Origin: Artocarpus heterophyllus
Lineage: Eukaryota > Streptophyta > Magnoliopsida > Rosales > Moraceae
Direction of reading: 5' to 3'
Length of the DNA: 64,000 nt
Assembly (NCBI GenBank): GCA_025403435.1
Contig: CM046344.1
Location: forward strand, 20,503,652-20,567,651
Shown one piece after another: positions 12,067 to 24,011 of this stretch. Position 1 is the stretch's first letter. Each line of letters starts with the position of its first letter. A program made the translations under genes and the position numbers. The notes beneath the pieces were generated by a model, which was given only the letters and a program-made list of their open reading frames with translations, did no database searches and was not told the DNA's origin.

Positions 12067-14416
12067 TGTAACGTCCCTATATGGGGGTTAACAGTTTTTA
12101 ATAAGATAAAATAAAAATAAAAAATAAAAGTAAACCTTAAAAATAAAGTTGCCCGGGGCTTAAATAAAAACTCTAAATATCAAAAATAAAAATATATTCG
12201 ACAAATAATCCATAGTTTAATGTAGCACCTTAAATTTAATATTATAAACTGTCGTCATCATCATTTTAACCCTCAACGCATTGTAATACAGTCACAGAAA
12301 GTAACAATTGATGCTTACATTATCATGAAGAACATTCTCAACAATTGAAGCAGTCCCAATGTAATATAGCTACATCACTTCCTCAACTATTTTTCTCGTA
12401 GCCACCTCACACTTAATGAATCCTGAAAAGATAAAAATATAAGGGAATGAGTGACACTATGCTCAGTAGAGAAAACCATTACTCACCTTTAGGTTTTTAT
12501 CATTACCACATTAAAACCTGCATGGTTAGTAGGTTACATCATATTCCAGATTATGAGGTTTATTATGATCACATCTTGTGGATACCATAGTTAATCATTA
12601 CCAAGTTTCATAATTACACAATTATACAAATATTACCAATCATCATTATTCTTAGGTATAATAGAGTATTACTCAACTCATCGAAAACCCAAATGGCGTG
12701 CTTGATCACCCTCTAAAAATTCCAAGGGTGTTCCGGTGAGGGGACATCAAGCCCCGAGTCCTCACCATGTCGATTCCTGTACAGTGTGTTCTGGGACTTT
12801 CAACCCAAGGAAGCGTCATCACCTTCCCCCTATTTTACCTTTTAGGGTATTCATGCCCAAGGACGTAACCGCCGCCCTCTTCATGTCTCACTATTTCTCT
12901 ATATTAAATCATTATTAATAGAGTCAGTTTTCCTAACCATGCTTCTCAATTTATAACATGTGTCAATTCATTATGTTCCTCGCCGTACAATACAAGACGT
13001 GTCCATGTCATAGTTTTATATGTGATACTCATATAATATCAGTTGAACATAGATATATATATATTGCGGCAAAACAATAAATTTTAATTCTATAAAAACC
13101 TCACAAAAGATGAGTAATAGAATCCCTACCTTTCAAGCTTATCAACAATCTTTTAATCCTGGAATCAATTAACGTTAGCTCCATACTCCCTTGATCCTAA
13201 GGCGTGCATAAGGACAATTAAAACTAAAGCACAACATACAACTACATTCATAAATAAATCATGTGTAAACCTATCTTACTAGTATGTCATTAAAGCTTTT
13301 ATGTAAATCTCTTTTGAATACCACAGTAAACAATTTTTGTCTTAACACAATATAAAATGTGAACAAGTAATCTATATGTTTTAGTCCCTAATAAGATTCA
13401 TCAATCACTTAGGATAATATTGGAAAGGTTGCAAGACATTAAAGAATTAGGTGGTGAGCAAAGATGGGTTCTTGGTTCAGGTTAGCAGCTGGTATACCAT
13501 AACAAACTGGCAGATTTACTAGTTTTCAATCCAAAAATTGAATAATTCTTAGAAAATAAAATACAACTCCGATTTAGGTTTATGATAGCTCGTTAGAAAG
13601 CTTAGGATGCTACTTTTCAAATATGTAAACCAATTCATAAAATTTATTTTAATTTAATCCCAAAATTTCAAGAAATAGCCACTGCCCATAGATGTATTAC
13701 AAAGTTTACAATATAAATTTTCTGTCTAGGGCATATACACTTAGACTTTATATATATGCTCCAAAATAGCAACAAACATATACTTAGGTTTAAGGACGCA
13801 AATTTGAATAATCTTTTAGTATAAAAGAAAATTTATAAATGAAAAACTAAATTTGTTCATAAGATTCTAACCTCGGATTATGGTTAGTTGGAAGCTTGAA
13901 ATGGCTTCAAAACAGGTTCCTTTACTTCGGTATGACTGAAATTCTTGCTCAAATGGAGGTGATGGTGACTGATTTTTATGGCTGCCTTGAAGAAGTTCTT
14001 TAAGTATTTTGCTTTAGCAAAGAAATGAGAATAAGAGTGTGGAAACCGTGGAAGAGAAAGGAAGAAAAGATGAAGTCTTTGAAGAGAAGTGATAGAAGCA
14101 ATTATAGAGGAGACATGTTGAAGCATGTCACGGAAGAAATAAAGAAAATGAGGGTCAAGAGTAGTTGGAAAAGATATCCTTATGTTTCATCTAGAGACTT
14201 TAACACACATAATGCCAATATAACATTTTTGAGATTTATTAGAAGTTCTAAGGCTTTTTAGTAAACATACTAAATAAATATAACAGAATTTTAGAAAATT
14301 TAAAAATAGATAAAAATAAATATTGTAAAATAAATTTAAATGAAACAATTTTTTTTTATACACTAAAAATTAATTTAACTACCTTAATACCCGTTAGGAG
14401 AATAACGGGTGTCACA
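12067..14416. mobile_element. Solo LTR, 2350 bp, probably Gypsy (Del/Tekay-like)
   Basis: Begins TGTAACGTCCC and ends GGGTGTCACA, with the 5-bp target duplication CATTA at 12062-12066 and 14417-14421. It has no primer-binding site, polypurine tract or coding sequence of any retroelement, so it looks like the product of recombination between two LTRs. Large LTRs with TGTAAC-type ends are typical of Del/Tekay chromoviruses in plants; that lineage call is an inference. ORFs inside (for example near 12736 and 13884-14261) show no domain. It sits in the 3' part of the F-box/LRR-like remnant. Confidence 0.85.
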
Positions 14417-14530
14417 CATTATCTACGGAGTAACGAAAGCTTAACTAACTTGTGGCTTGTTGGGGAGTTTATTGTTATCAACTTGTTCTGCACTTTCCTT
14501 TTAGCTTTGTTATTGCCAGACTAACTTTTA

Positions 14531-16874
14531 CCATTAATTACACGAGTTTAGAACTCTGCACACGTTAAACCAAATAAAAGAATCTACTTATTACGTATAT
14601 ACACATACACATAAATTGGTTTATTGAGTTTTATTTACACTTTAGTACTTGATGTCCAATATTGCCATGTCAAAGTCATGAGACGCAATATTGGTGGAGA
14701 TTTTGAACATTTATTCTTAAATTATTGATGATCGCTGACTTTTAGATAAAAATAGTCCAGCTATCACTCAAGTTAAAATGTGTACTTAATTTTTGTGGGT
14801 TCATATAAGCCCTTCTTAACTAGCCCATATATATATATATATATATGCGTGCATATCAATATCCCCCAAGTAACGCTCCACTTACTTTTAAACAAAGACT
14901 TTATCAGCCGACTATATTTTTTTAGACTTTAATCAACATTAACAAGAAGCAGCAATCACATGACGATTAGACATTGCGTGCGTATATAATATAAATATAT
15001 TAGCAAATAATGTCCTCTTATTTTACTTTAAAAAAAAAAACTTACTATTTGTTTTTGTCAAAGAAGAATACAAAAGGGAATTCAAATTTGTATGAATGAA
15101 ATTCCCTTAATCTGTTTGGGAACGATGTGTGTGCTTTCTAATGTGATTTCGTTGCTTGTGTTGTACATTCCGTTTCCAAAGTCCTGAGCTAGAAAGAATA
15201 GTCAAAGTTCAATAAAAAAAAAAAATTAGGTATTGAATTTGCTCACACTCTAGCCAAATGGAATGATTTCTCAAATTCATTCGAGATATTCATAGTAAGA
15301 AGTGGTAACTAGACTCTCTTTAATACTCGCTTTTATTATTTCTTCAATTGCTGCCTAATACGTGAAATCCATTAATATTGTAATTTATTATTTAAAAAAA
15401 AATGAGATAGTAGAATCCACGTATGAGATAGTGAAAAAAGAAAGAGCAAAAGAGAATGAAAAAGAGAGTGCATGCAACAATCCTCATTCATAATATGCCA
15501 TTTCTCATTATGCTTGTATCATGTACTGCCATTAATTAACTTGTGGTTAATTGTACTGATGGATTTGAATTAATCTATGCATGAAACAACAGATACCTTT
15601 ACAGCAGTGGTGGAAAAAATAGTTTTTCTTAGTAGGGGCACTATATAAAAAAATTAAAAATGATATTTTATTGAATAAAGATATAACTATATATTTCAAT
15701 GATTGAATAGGACGTAATTATAATTTTCTTATAAAATAAGCACATAACAACATATTTAAGTTATATTATAGGGACACAACAATATATTTCAATTATTTCA
15801 TGGGGCACAACAACATTTTTCTATTATTCTATAGCTGCATAATTTGTAATTTTTTCAAAATAAATAACTAAAATTTCAAACTATTAAAAAAGGTAAAAAT
15901 ACAAATTCTAAAAGACTCATCATAATCTGGCTCTGCCAGTGCATTATAGTGTATACCATTTATAATTTTTTCTTACCGTGTAAGATAGTTAAATATTTAA
16001 AATATATATTTAACTCAAGTTTTATTTTTCTAAAAATACCTCAAGGTTTTGCAAAATATAATTTATATTCATTCAAAAAAAGAAAAATATAATTTATCAT
16101 AATTAGTACGGAGATTTTGGTCAGTTAATTCTTTCTAATGCTCATTTTGCGCTTTCAATATATTACAATATATTAATCATTAGTATAAAGTTGCAATCTT
16201 TATGATACTTGCATATTGACCACCACCACCAGAGCTTTCAAAAGTTGCCCACCTCTCCAAATTGTCTAGTGTGGCCTCCCAACCCCAAATCCCCTTTGAT
16301 TACCATCCCAAACCAGATCCTGTTGATCACAACTTCCAATCTATAGATCTTTATCAATCACCGCCTCTAGTCTCATGTGTCATGTAGCTCCGTGCAACCA
16401 CCCAAACAGGGATGGAGCCAAAATTTATTAATAGGAGGGGCCAATTTTTTAATTAAGATTATATTGATACGTATATATATACATATATAACAATTTTAGT
16501 TTATTAAATTAATTCATAACATATTGAGATATAAAAAATCAATTTAAAAGGGTTCAAGTTTAATTTATACACATATATAATATATTAAAATTAAAACCAC
16601 TATATTTCAATACACCCAAGCAAGCTTAAGCTCACACCATCTTGACCTTGTATTTGCCGCGCATTCCCCCACATGCATCGTTGTTGCACGCCCCATAAGC
16701 CATGTGCATCGTCATTGTCACCAAAAAATGCACGACGTTAGAGGAGGTAGAGAACAACTTTTTAGAATATATGTTAAAAATGTTAAATTTTTAATTTTAA
16801 CTAGCATTGTAATTTTCTTAATAATTATTTCTTAATTTAAATTAATTTTAGTTTTTTTAATTTTATCAATAATT
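14531..16874. other. AT-rich intergenic DNA with transposon-like scraps
   Basis: No gene seen. A block at about 15605-15945 starts with a GTGGTGGA-like end and finishes TCTGGCTCTGCCAGTG. Another begins gggatggagccaaaattta near 16410. Both resemble the ends of common plant non-autonomous elements, but I could not pair termini or target duplications. Confidence 0.45.
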
Positions 16875-16879
16875 CATGC

Positions 16880-17502
16880 TGTTGAGGGTAGCTCGGCACT
16901 CCCACCGAGGACATTAACTTTGGTGGTCGGCAAATAAGTTCGGCAGAAATGGCTACCGCCCGACCCGACGAATTATGCTCCTTCCTGGGGAGCCTTCCAC
17001 TGATCTGAGGGCACGCCCCCAAGAAGGCTGCCACCTCGGGGGATGAACTGTAGCTCGGGCCGGGCCACGCTATTCATCATAACACGTCACTACCCATCCT
17101 TGTTGGCCAACACTAGGCAGGCGTGCTGCCGTCCGATAGAGTCCAATCCATTGGACTATGGACGCGACACTTGTCACCTATTGCTTGATACACTTTGATG
17201 CGACACCTGGGTAATGGGCAAAACCCATCTTGCACCCGATCCAGCTGGTGGCCTATTTATAGGATGCATTTATGACGTTTTGGAGAGAGAGACCTCTTCT
17301 CATTTAATCAGCTGCCGACCTCTGCCGAACAGTTCTTGCCTTGAGCATCGGAGAGCCCTTGTCTATTGGCTAACCCCATTTCTCCGAATCATCCCTCTCG
17401 CAGGTACTCAATCCCGACCAGGGGCAAGCTTAAGAGGAGGTCAGAAGGTGTTCAGTTACACTTGGGTGTTGATCCGACGCCGGACAGCGGTAAGCATCAA
17501 CA
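16880..17502 (+). repeat. Left LTR of the Tat element
   Basis: TGTTGAGGGTAG ... AAGCATCAACA, 623 bp. A TATA-like stretch (CCTATTTATAGG, about 17252-17263) precedes the likely transcription start. Same length as the right LTR, no indels between them. Confidence 0.96.
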
Positions 17503-17504
17503 TT

Positions 17505-17524
17505 TTGGCGCTAGAAGGAGGGCC
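17505..17524 (+). other. Primer-binding site region of the Tat element
   Basis: ttggcgctagaaggagggcc begins within three bases of the LTR end. The position and TTGGCGC start suit a tRNA-primed minus-strand site as seen in Tat/Athila elements. I did not resolve which tRNA. Confidence 0.65.
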
Positions 17525-17566
17525 GACGCGCCCCAATCCAAAGTTATTCTACCTCGGATTTCTGAA

Positions 17567-20500
17567 ATGACAACACGAGGTAACGTAAGAGATAGTACCG
17601 CCCGACATCAGGAGTCGGGCGATGCCAGGCATAGGCAACCAGCTACAAAACGGCCCAGCAGTCATCCTCGGACCGCCAGATCTCGGTCCGGAGGGCAAGG
17701 AAGCGCGGCAAGAGCTGAGTCGATGCAGGCCCGAGCTGCACATGACCCCATCCAGGAGCTCACAGATGCAATTCGGATTTTAACTCGGCAGCTCGCGCAA
17801 GCTCGACAACAAGTTGCGCCAGAACCGCCACCCCCTGCCCAGGTTGACCAGGCAGAGGGTCGGCGTGAGCAGAGTGCCACTAACTGGGAGGACCGATCAG
17901 AGCAGTCTCCAGGATCCACCAGAGGGCCCCTGCTCGATAATCGACTGGTTCATGAACGACAGATGGGACGTCAACCACACCGTGTCCCTTCACCACAAGG
18001 TTCTAGAGCCTCAGTATTTGATCGGCTCGGATACCGAGGGATTAACAGAAATCGCCAAGGCGGAGCTGAAGGCCGTGCTGAGGGCAGAGTACCTTATCGG
18101 GTCGAACTGCCTGAAGATATGAATAGTCGTCAATTTCAGGTGCTGCAGCGACAGATCGATGACATCCGCAATTGCAGGTTCGGTTCGGATGAGATCGGGG
18201 TGCAGGGTCCTCCCTTCCTGGATCATATAATGCGGGCACCCATGCCGCCGAAGTTCAAGGTCCCACAAATCAAGTCTTACGATGGGGCAACCGACGCGGA
18301 TGAGCATGCCGAGCTCTTTCGCGGGCACATGCTGTTGCAGAATGCCAGTGACGCTGCAATGTGCAAAGCCTTCTCCCTCACCCTTACAGGCCCTGCTCGG
18401 CAGTGGTTTCGACGGCTCGAACCAGGGTCGATTTCTTCTTTTGGGCACTTAACTGACGCTTTCTCCGCTGCATTCTCTACAACTAGGACGCGGAGGAAAG
18501 AAATAACTTCTCTGTACGCTGTCAAGCAGGGAGACGGCAGTGTCAGGGATTACGTCAACCGATTTACCCGGGCTGCCCTTGAGGTCAAGCACGTCGAAGA
18601 CGAAACCCTCAAACATATTTTTGTAGGGGGCCTCCGAGACGAGAAGCTGACCTGGTCCCTGGCCTTCGAGCAGCCAAACACGTTTTCGCAAATGCTCGGC
18701 TATGCTCAAAGGCATGCAGACGCTGCCGAATATATGAAAAGCCGCCGGGAGGAGGCTGGCCCGAGCGGGACGAAAAAGGAAAAGAAGCAGAAAAAAGGAC
18801 CAGTGCAGGATAGTGCCGAACATGCGAAGAAGCAGAAGAAGGGGAAATCTGACAGGCCGAAGGGGCCGACCGGCAAGTTCCAAAACTACACACCTCTGGT
18901 GGCAACCATTGATGAGGTGCTTGCCCAGGTCGGCGACAAGAATCTGTTGACACCGCCGCCCAAGCTTCGAGGCTTTAGGGCGAAGCGTGACCAGTCAAAA
19001 TTTTGCAAATTCTATCAGGATGTGGGTCATACAACCCGAGAATGCATCCAACTCAAGGACCAAATAGAAAGGCTGGTCCGAGAAGGTCTATTGCAGGATT
19101 TCGTGGAGAAGGCCATAAACCTGAGGGCGACCTCTAGAAGGAACGACTCGTCAGGCCGAGACGTACAGGGCCGACCCAGGACCGATAGTGTGAACGCCCC
19201 GGAACCCCCGAATATCGTACACACGATACTTGGCGGGCCTGTAGCCGGGGACACATCGAGTGGGCGGCGATCCTACGTCAGAGAAGCCCGGCGGGTCGAA
19301 CGGGGTGATTTCATGAATGTCTCCGAGCATATCAATAAGATATGCCGCCAAGAAGACATCCCGATCACCTTCACTGAGGAAGAGGCAGACCGGCTGATGC
19401 ATCCTCACAACGACGCCTTGGTTTGCGAACTGCCTATCGCCAACAACGTTGTACGACGTGTTCTAATTGACAATGGCAGTTCGGCGGACATTCTCTTTAA
19501 GCAGGCGTTCGACAGACTGAAGATCAGCAATGCGCCTTTGGTCTTGGTCCGGACCCCACTTTTCGGCTTTGCGGGTGAGTGTGTCCGAGCAATCGGGAAG
19601 GTTAGTCTCCCGGTAACTTTTGGAGAAGGTGTTGCCAGGGTTACTCGGGTGGTCGACTTTTTGGTCGTCGATAAACCTTCTCAGTATAACATAATCATCG
19701 GCCGACCGACACTCAACGGATTAAAAGCCGTGGTCTCGACATATCACCTGGCAATGAAGTTCCCAACCGACGGTGGCGTTGGAGTAATCCGCTCGTCCCA
19801 GGTGGATTCCCGGGCTTGCTATGCAAATGCAGTCCGGGCAGCCTCAGCCCAGCAGCAGGGAATTCTGGCCGTGCACACAATCGACGAAATCAACCTCCTA
19901 ACTGATCCGATGTCGAAGATGCTCGCGGACCTACACCCTAGGTTTCCCGAGGAAGAACTAAGGGGCACCCCGGTCGAAGACTTAGTGCCGTTCTCCCTGG
20001 ACCTCGAAAGGCCAGAACGCACAGTCCAACTCGGGTCTCAGTTACAACCTGAGATCCGGGCCGACCTGGAATCCCTTCTTTCCGAGTACCGCGACGTTTT
20101 TGCATGGTCTCACGAAGACATGCCCGGCATAGATCCGAGCGTCATCAGCCACTGGCTTAACATCCAACCTGGTCACAGGCCAGTGATACAAAGACGAAGA
20201 GCCTTCAACCCGGAGAGATATGCCGTGATAAATGATGAAGTCCAAAAACTATTGAAGGCTGGGTTCATTAGAGAGGTCAAATATCCAGAATGGTTGGCAA
20301 ATGTCGTCCTCGTCAAAAAGGCGAATGGCAAGTGGCGGGTCTGCATCGATTATACCGATCTTAACAAGACCTGCCCCAAGGACTGCTTTCCGCTTCCTCG
20401 GATAGACCAGCTCGTTGACGCCACAGCCGGACACGAGCTCTTGAGCTTCATGGACGCGTACTCCGGATATAATCAGATAAGAATGGCCGAAGAGGACCAA

Positions 20501-23230
20501 ATTAAGACCTCATTCGTTACTGACCAGGGTTTGTATTGTTACGTTGTGATGCCGTTTGGTCTTAAGAACGCCGGAGCTACCTACCAACGGCTCGTTAACA
20601 AAATGTTCGCTCGGCTGATCGGGAAAACTATGGAGGTCTACGTGGACGACATGTTAGTAAAATCTGTCCAGGCGATGGACCACATAGCCGACCTCCGAGC
20701 TAGCTTTGACATTCTCCGGGAGTATGGGATGAAACTTAACCCGGCAAAATGCGCTTTTGGCGTCGGCTCTGGCAAATTCCTCGGATTTTTGGTCAACCGA
20801 CGAGGAATCGAGGTGAACCCGGCTAAGGCCCAGGCAATCATAGACATGCATTCTCCTCGGACTGTAAAAGACGTGCAAAGGCTTACCGGCATGGTGGCTG
20901 CCCTGTCAAGATTTGTCTCCCGGGCTACCGACAAGTGTCACCCCTTTTTCAAGGCACTTAAGGGGAGGTTTGAGTGGAGCAGGGAGTGTGAGGACGCTTT
21001 TCAAGGCTTAAAAACTTACCTAGCCACACCCCCGCTCCTGTCCAAACCTTCGCCCGGTGAGGTGTTAACCGCCTATTTGGCTGTCTCGCAGAAGGCTGTC
21101 AGCTCGGTACTAGTCCGTGACGAAAACGGGATCCAAAGGCCGGTTTATTATACCAGCCACGCGTTCCAAGGCACCGAGGAGCGCTACTCATCATTGGAGA
21201 AGCTAGCCTTCGCATTAATGACATCAGCCCGGAAGCTGCGGCCGTATTACCAGGGCCATACCGTTAAGATCCCGACCAAGTTTCCTCTCCGACAAGTCCT
21301 ACAGAGCCCGAAAATATCAGGTCAGATGGCCAAGTGGTCGGTCGAGTTGGGCCGATATGATATACATTTTGTGCCGAGAACGGCAATAAAGGCCCAAGTC
21401 CTGGCGGATTTCCTTGCCGAATTTACAGAAGCCGGGAAGGTCGCTCCTTCAGTTGAGAAATCACCCGTGGAGGAGCCAGATACAGCTAGCTGCAGTGAAC
21501 AAGGCCTCTCCTCGGAGCTGAACTGGAAACTACACGTCGACGGCTCAACCTGCGTTGATGGGTCGGGGACAGGCTTGATTTTAACAAGCCCCGATGGATA
21601 TAAGGTCATTTATGCCCTTCATTTCGACTTCAAAACCTCAAATAACGAAGTAGAATATGAAGCTCTGCTGGCCGGACTACGAATTGCCCGGGACCTCGGA
21701 GTTGGTCAGCTGACTATCTATAGTGACTCAATGCTGGTGGTGCAGCAAGTCACAGGAGGATTCCAGGCCCGAGCAGAATCAATGGCGGCATATTTAAAAG
21801 AAGCGAAACGGTTGCTTGGACAATTCAAGTCCTACACTTTTAAGCAAATCCCCCGATCCGAGAACGTGGAAGCCGATGTCCTCGCTCGACTAGCCTCCGG
21901 GATAGGCGGAGTAGACCCGATATCCGTTCCTGTTGAGAGACTCTCCGCACCAAGTATTAGTACGGAGGTCATGAGCCTGGCAGTCGAACCACAATACACG
22001 TGGATGGACCCGATAATCCGGTACCTGACCTTAGCCGAATTACCCGATGACTGGGAAGAAGCACGTCGAATACGTAACAGCTCGGCCCGGTATTCAATGA
22101 TTGGGCAAAAGCTATACCGACGCGGCTACTCAACGCCATACCTAAGATGTTTGGGTCCCCAGGAGGCCGAGTACTTAATGAAAGAGATTCATGAGGGCCT
22201 GTGTGGCAATCACTCGGGTGGACGTTCCTTGACCCAAAAATGCCTGCGGCAAGGTTACTACTGGCCTAGTATGCAGCAAGACTGCGTGAGCTTTGCACGA
22301 AAATGCCTCAAATGCCAGCAATTTGCTCGGATGCTAGGTTCGCATGCCGAGCCTTTAAATCCGGTGACTTCAGCATGGCCATTTGCAAAATGGGCCATCG
22401 ACTTGATCGGACCACTCCCTCCGGCTCGTTCGCAATTCAGATATTGTGTCGTCGCCATCGACTATCTGACAAAATGGATCGAAGTCGAGCCTTGCACCAA
22501 CATGACTGAAGCTAAGTGCACCAACTTCGTATGGAAAAATATCGTCTGTCGGTTCAGAATCCCGCACACTATCGTGACCGACAATGCTAAGTAGTTTGAC
22601 TCCTCGGGTTTACGGCATTTGTGTGAGAAGCTCGGCATTAAGAAAGTCTTCTCTTCTCTGAGCTATCCACAGAGTAACGGCCAAGTGGAGGCCGTAAACA
22701 AGACAATTAAAGACAATCTGAAAAAGAAGCTCGAAAGGCTCAAAGGTGCGTGGATCGACGAACTGCCCCAAGTGCTCTGGGCATACCGAACAACCGCGCG
22801 AACTGCCACTACCGAGACACCGTTCTCCCTGGTCTATGGGGCAGAGGCCGTCATCCCAGCCGAGGTTGGATTGCCGACCTTAAGGGTTGAGCAATACGAA
22901 GAGAAACTTAATGAAAAGTTCATGATGACCGAGCTCGACCTACTTGAAGAAAAAAGGAACAGAGCATCCATCCGTAACGCAGCACGGAATCAGGTTGTAG
23001 CCTGGTATTACAACAAACGGGTCCAGCCGAGGAGCTTTAAGGTTGGTGACTTAGTAATGAAGAAAGTCACGGTTCAGCAACCCGGTCTCGGGTCCTTTGG
23101 TCCGAAGTGGGAAGGACCTTTTAAAGTCGAAGGTGTCGTGCGAGCAGGCACCTACAAGCTAGTCGATTTGGAGGGGAATCAACTCGGTCATCCTTGGAAT
23201 GCCGAGCTGTTAAAAAGATTTTATTCCTGA
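17567..23230 (+). pseudogene. gag-pol: Tat gag-pol polyprotein with one in-frame stop
   Basis: Same frame from ATG 17567 to TGA 23230, with TAG at 22592-22594 splitting 1675 aa from 211 aa. The frame is open further upstream to 17366 in the LTR, but 17567 is the first ATG after the primer site. Order: Q/R-rich N-terminus; retrotransposon Gag domain (RQWFRRLEPGSISSF and following); zinc-knuckle-like CKFYQDVGHTTREC near residue 480; aspartic protease DNGSSADIL (Asp635); reverse transcriptase with YVDD at 1025-1028; gypsy RNase H ending VLADFLAEF; second RNase H from LHVDGST (Asp1325) with NNEVEYEALLAGL; HHCC and integrase core with WAIDLIG (Asp1612) and TDNAK just before the stop. The last catalytic Glu lies after the stop, so the integrase is cut. 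A CAG-to-TAG change explains the stop. Confidence 0.95.
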
Positions 23231-24011
23231 AAAAAAAAAGGAAAAAAGAAAACAGGAAATCAGAGCCAGATTCCTTTTTTGACCTCTGGTCACAATTCTT
23301 TTGTAACTAGACCTGCTGAGCAGGACTGGAAAAGTCAATGTAAATATTACATTCATGGAACACAACTTCCCTAATCTCATTCCGCCTGAGCAATGTTTTT
23401 AAGGGAAGTGTTAGGCCAAGACGCCGGAACCCCAGCTCGGAAGACAGGATGTTGACTCCCAGCCAAGGGCGTCATCCTCGTCAAACTGGACAGGGGGGCT
23501 AGTCAATATATGTATCATGTCTGTCATGCAGACACCCTTAAGTTGCTCGGCACATTTATGTGCCCGATCAGTCCTATACTTGTAAAGTTTCTTTGAAACT
23601 TCCACAAGTCTACGGGGGGCGACAGGGTAAGGGCAGCTGTACGCCGTTTACATCCTGCCCGACCGAGACCAGAAACCTAAACTTGCTTGGATAACTAAGC
23701 AGAAGTGGATAACTACTCGGAACGACCGAGAACTGAAGTCTTCGGATCAACTGAGGACAGAGGTACTGGAATTAACCGAAAACAATCGCACCATTCACCT
23801 CTGCTCGGTCAATTGTCCCCCAGCCTGGGAATCTACCCGAGAAGTATCTAACCTTAAATGTTACGTGGGATGTAAAAAAAAAAAACTACTACACGTAATC
23901 TAAAGTGGATACAAAACGGGAAAATATAAATCGTTTAAATTTCTTTATTAAGGAGGTACAAGAAAGTCGGGCACCTCCTAAGCCCAATCACAAAAAGCAA
24001 GAAACAGAGGA
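23231..24011. other. Spacer between Tat pol and the antisense gene
   Basis: No ORF of note on either strand. It contains convergent 3' ends: the pol stop on the left and the polyadenylation signal of the antisense gene near 23944. Confidence 0.7.
23944..23949 (-). terminator. AATAAA polyadenylation signal of the antisense gene
   Basis: TTTATT on the + strand reads AATAAA on the - strand, about 63 bp past the stop codon of the antisense gene (24014-24012). The match in place and strand supports a real transcription unit. Confidence 0.55.

Larger units (their letters stand above)
6880..14530 (+). pseudogene. F-box/LRR-like gene remnant broken by three transposon insertions
   Basis: Short stretches in one orientation look like the leucine-rich-repeat part of plant F-box/LRR proteins. 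They are NLQSFEYVG near 6970-7000, EDFESIISGLPLLESL at 7238-7285, then after the Copia element TLKKYEHLSNNLKGL (from 11541), INAPNLVSF near 11655, and LPLDLKHLKVW with ELKDALHWFW near 11970-12060. If the Copia element plus one target copy is ignored, frame passes from ..PLLESL into TLKKYEHL. If the solo LTR is ignored, the ..HWFWRH frame also continues past 14421. A stop or frameshift occurs near 11630-11680. No F-box domain or start was found, so this is a partial, dead gene. Family assignment is by motif memory only. Confidence 0.6.

Noticed and set aside
17366..17566. Upstream extension of the Tat gag frame into the LTR
   Set aside because: The frame is open by chance from inside the LTR and across the primer-binding site; translation more likely starts at ATG 17567.
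18011..18953. Several antisense ORFs over Tat gag
   Set aside because: GC-rich shadow frames, no splice or promoter signals, unlike the antisense gene at 24012-26576.
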